Source of the DNA: Cyathus striatus | Lineage: Eukaryota > Basidiomycota > Agaricomycetes > Agaricales > Nidulariaceae | Direction: 5' to 3' | Assembly: GCA_025738555.1 (NCBI GenBank) | Contig: JAOVFP010000006.1 | Location: forward strand, 1,612,001 to 1,676,000 | Length of the DNA: 64,000 nt | In this document: in pieces, positions 61,071-64,000 of the stretch | Layout: each line of letters begins with the position of its first letter | How positions within the stretch are numbered: position 1 is the stretch's first letter | The notes under the pieces: generated by a model | The model's database searches: none | Told to the model about the DNA's origin: nothing | What the model saw: the letters and a program-made list of their open reading frames with translations, nothing else | Translations under genes and position numbers: made by a program

Positions 61071-62798
61071 TTAATTATCATTCTCGTCCTTTCCCTGCCT
61101 ATTCTTGTCGGAGCCACGTCCAGAAGCTGCAGAAGTCGGAGCGGCGACGGTAGCTGACGAGATTGCAGTGCTTGCTGACTTTTCAGCACCAGCACCGGCG
61201 GCGGCCGAAGTGCTGGCAGCAGAGGATCCTACTGCAGCCGAAGTCTTCGAACCTATGGATCCTTTAGAACCTTTCGAGCCCTGTGTTGACGATGCGGATG
61301 CGGCAGGTGCAGACGTAGATGCAGATGCGGAGCCAGAGACAGCGGGGGAGGAAGCGGAGGCGCTTGCGGCAGTAGACGCCTGAGCAGACGAGACGGCGCT
61401 AGAGGCAGCCGCGGAAGCGGAAGCTGAGATACTGGCAGTAGCAGAGGGATCTACAGGGCTGTCACTACTGGAGTCGGCTTGCCCAGACGTAGTGACAGTG
61501 AACTGAACATAAGATATTTTAGCATAACAAAAACGAGCTATTCATACCCAAAACTTACGTATGTGACATCATCAAGAGAACCATGTTGAGCAATTGGGGC
61601 AATGACAGGCTGGTGGTTGGCAGCAGAGTTAATGGTAGAGATCTTGTAGAAACCAGCAGGAAGACCAGCAGTGACATCAGCAGTAAGTATACCGTTCTGG
61701 GCAGCACCGTTTAATCCCTTAAAGTAGGCAAACTTCTTAGGATCAGAGGGTGTGGTCTGACTAAGTGATGTAAGTTGTTCAATAACGATGTGAGAGTGGC
61801 CTTGGATCTGTCCCTGAGAATTGAGCTGCTGGGGAGCGGAGAAGTAGCTTTCCTGGGCATTGGTGAAGAAGCCCGTCTCAAGGTTTTTGATGGCCAGCTT
61901 AACGGTGAACGCCTGGTTAGCCTTGAGGGTGCCAAAGTTGGCAGGGAACTGGAACTTGGCAGAGGGCATGTTGTCGGTTGAGGGAATGACACCAATGGGG
62001 GCAGGGTTACATGAACCAGTGGTGATTTGTTTGCCGTTCGTGATGGGGAGGTTGGGGACGGTAAGACAAAAGTTGATGAAGTTGTTGGTGGATGTAAGAG
62101 ATGGCACCTGGCCTGCTTCAGGGACATCTTGACCGTCGTTGGCAAATGCGGGGGCAATAACTTTGGGATCGAGGGTCAACGAAGTCTGAGCATCTCCAGT
62201 ATTTGCACTCCCGGCAGCACTACCACTGCCAGCATTGTTCCCAGCAGCTACGCTGGTGGATGAGGCGGCAGTGGTGGTGGTCTTGGAGGAGCCCTTGGCG
62301 GTTGTGTTCGCGGCCTGTGCGGTTGAGGTGGTCTTGGAGGATCCCTTTGCAGTTGTGTTCGCGGCCTGTGCAGCTGAGGTAGTCTTGGAGGATCCCTTTG
62401 CAGTTGTGTTCGCGGCCTGTGCAGCTGAGGTAGTCTTGGAGGATCCCTTTGCAGTTGTATTCGCGGCCTGTGCAGTTGAGGTGGTCTTGGAGGATCCCTT
62501 TGCTGTTGTGGTTGTTTTCGCAGCCTGAAGAGTAGAAGTGGACTTTGTGTTATCCTTGCTGCCGTTCCTTGCGGTGCCTGTGGCGGCAGCGGCAGTAGTA
62601 GCGGCAGCAGCTGCTACCGTAACTGTGACGGTCCGCACGGCTACAGTCTTTAATATTTGTCAGTGCTATTTATAGGCAAAAGTTGAACAATACAAGACAT
62701 ACCACACACTGGTCTGCTCTGTTTGCAGGCGCGGCCTGGACAGCGAAAGCGGAGAAGGATAAGGAAAGAAGGGCTACGAGAAGCTTGCTAGAGAACAT
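61071..62798 (-). CDS. Secreted Ser/Thr/Ala-rich protein with tandem repeats
   Basis: The start MFSSKLLVALLSLSFSAFAV (62798) is a clear signal peptide, followed by a short A-P-A-N segment. A Thr/Ala/Val region and the 17-residue repeats TTAKGSSKTTSAAQAAN come next. The conserved core (NNFINFCLTVPNLPITNGKQ, PSTDNMPSAKFQFPANFG, GQIQGHSHIVIEQL, GLPAGFYKISTINSAANHQP) belongs to a basidiomycete extracellular family. I recall its members often being mislabelled as ribosomal protein S17. A Ser/Ala-rich C-terminal tail ends GSDKNRQGKDENDN. Introns at about 62650-62705 (V/TVAVRT) and 61506-61558 (TY/FTVTTSG) join in frame. The low-complexity arms suggest heavy O-glycosylation and a cell-wall or extracellular role. 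I see no catalytic motif. Confidence 0.85.
62280..62520. repeat. 51-bp tandem repeat (17 codons) in the secreted-protein gene
   Basis: Units begin at 62280, 62331, 62382, 62433 and 62484, about four full copies and a partial. They are nearly identical at the DNA level, which suggests recent expansion and possible length polymorphism. Confidence 0.92.
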
Positions 62799-64000
62799 GT
62801 CGTGAAAAAGAAAAGAAAGGAGGGGGGTTAAGAAAGAATGGGGTGCGTTGAGGGCTTGAAACTATCAAAGTACTTGTTCGAACGCTGAGAAAGAAGAAAA
62901 CGACACCAGTGCCGGGCAATCGTAGTCTTTGGCGCACTAGGCAGGAGAAGGAGAAGAGGAAAGGGAAGGAGAAAGGATGTCGAGAAAAAGATGGGACGAC
63001 CATTGTTCAACCGTGCCTTATATCCATAATTCAACCCATCCACATGCTTCCATCATCTAATCCTCCGCCTCTCTTCGCCGATTCCAGTCCGATTCCAGTC
63101 CGATTCCCCGGCAGCGGCTGTCTCCATCGACCACCTCCAACAGCCACCCTCAGCCACCCTCCTGCCACCATCCCTCCTCCTCCCCTTGTCTCCCTACTCC
63201 AACCGCTCCCTTCGCTGCTCCCCACTCGCCTGCTATAGTTGCCTTTCATAATCGCTCTAAAAATGCGGGCTCCACCATGGCACAATCAGCTCTCTCCCTA
63301 TAATTAGGTGCTCGACCGGGGAGTGTCCATTTGTCGACTTGGACCGTTGGCAACTAGCCGATACCCTGCCAACCACCCTGATGACACAACTATTTTTATC
63401 ATCTCAAAATTCTCACATGATTCGCTGCAACATATCAGAACATATATCTGTCAGCCTATGCTTTTTCGTCGTCAAGCTGTTCTTCTTCCTTTCTCTCCCC
63501 TGGCCTTACTCTCCAGATGCGCTATTATTATCCACCTATAGGATATACGAAATCACCATCTTTTCTCCCATTGCGCTCCTTCAGGATCAATGGGTGTCCC
63601 GGCCGCAATTCCAGTTGGCTTTCACCTCGGGCTCATTTCTACAACCGCGGGACTTGTTTTCAACTCTGAAATTGTTCATAATTAACAGCAACAACAGCAA
63701 GGACTTGTACTTTCACAACCAACCATCCATCGTCCCGTCAAAGTGACAGTTGCCAACTTCCATCTTTCTTATCTCTCTTTCATGATTCATCTCACCGGAC
63801 ACAGACTTGGTGGGAGCGAACGGTATTCAAATTCAAGGAAGTCTATTTCTTCATGATGTAATCATCCTTTCCATGCTGTACCCCTCTGTCCATCTCCGAG
63901 TCCGTGGATTCGCTATGTAGTTCATATTTTGGGGGGATGGCCTTTGACTAGGTGCCATTGCCGTGAGCAATATCTACTGGTTACGTCCTTCATAAGCAAC
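62799..64000. other. Upstream region of the secreted-protein gene, no gene seen
   Basis: Pyrimidine/purine-skewed leader and promoter of the secreted-protein gene, then no recognised coding sequence to the window end. A tandem GATTCCAGTCC duplication lies near 63080-63105. Confidence 0.5.

Noticed and set aside
62235..62528. 97-codon plus-strand frame with a perfect internal peptide repeat
   Set aside because: It is the antisense of the 51-bp minisatellite in the secreted-protein gene.

Overview
The window looks like nuclear DNA of a filamentous basidiomycete, probably an agaricomycete. Genes are cut by many short introns (about 50-65 nt, GT-AG with CTAAC/CTGAC-like branch points, at least two GC-AG). 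Gene content is eukaryotic housekeeping, both strands are used densely, and a chromodomain Ty3/gypsy element of mushroom type is present. I saw no tRNA, rRNA, CRISPR array or prokaryote-style operon.

Layout. 0.3-0.7 kb: small Cbp6/UQCC2-like mitochondrial protein (-). 2.3-5.4: HSPA12-type Hsp70-like ATPase (+). 6.2-7.9: D-arabinono-1,4-lactone oxidase with three frame breaks (+). 8.0-8.9: UBE2G2/Ubc7-type E2 (-). 9.5-13.7: RNA polymerase III second-largest subunit (-). 14.4-15.4: UBE2G1-type E2 (+). 16.1-20.7: ERCC6L2-like SNF2 helicase with several frame breaks (+). 21.3-23.1: TPR plus CCCH zinc-finger protein (-). 23.5-24.9: otubain (+). 25.1-26.0: Sft2 (-). 26.3-27.1: unrecognised protein (+). 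27.3-30.9: cytosolic leucyl-tRNA synthetase (+). 31.4-32.2: Vps24 (-). 33.5-34.7: F-box protein (+). 35.0-36.5: zuotin (+). 36.8-40.5: Atg4 (-). 42.9-48.2: DNA polymerase alpha catalytic subunit (+). 48.4-49.4: unrecognised conserved-looking protein (+). 49.7-50.8: Dpm1 (-). 50.9-60.5: full-length LTR retrotransposon (+). 61.1-62.8: secreted Ser/Thr/Ala-rich protein (-).

The genes are mostly unrelated housekeeping functions. A loose theme is ubiquitin and ER quality control: two Ubc7-class E2s on either side of the Pol III gene, an otubain, an F-box protein, Dpm1, and the membrane-traffic genes Sft2, Vps24 and Atg4.

The most interesting object is the retrotransposon. Its gag, pol and chromodomain parts lie in one reading frame broken only by three TGA codons. 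All three LTR differences are transitions, explicable as CpG decay. Between zinc knuckle and protease it carries about four divergent copies of a module I cannot name. After the chromodomain comes an extra tail with a hydrophobic segment.

A second theme is a set of single-base frame breaks, often in homopolymers, in several genes including the essential POL1. This raises the possibility of consensus errors rather than true pseudogenes.
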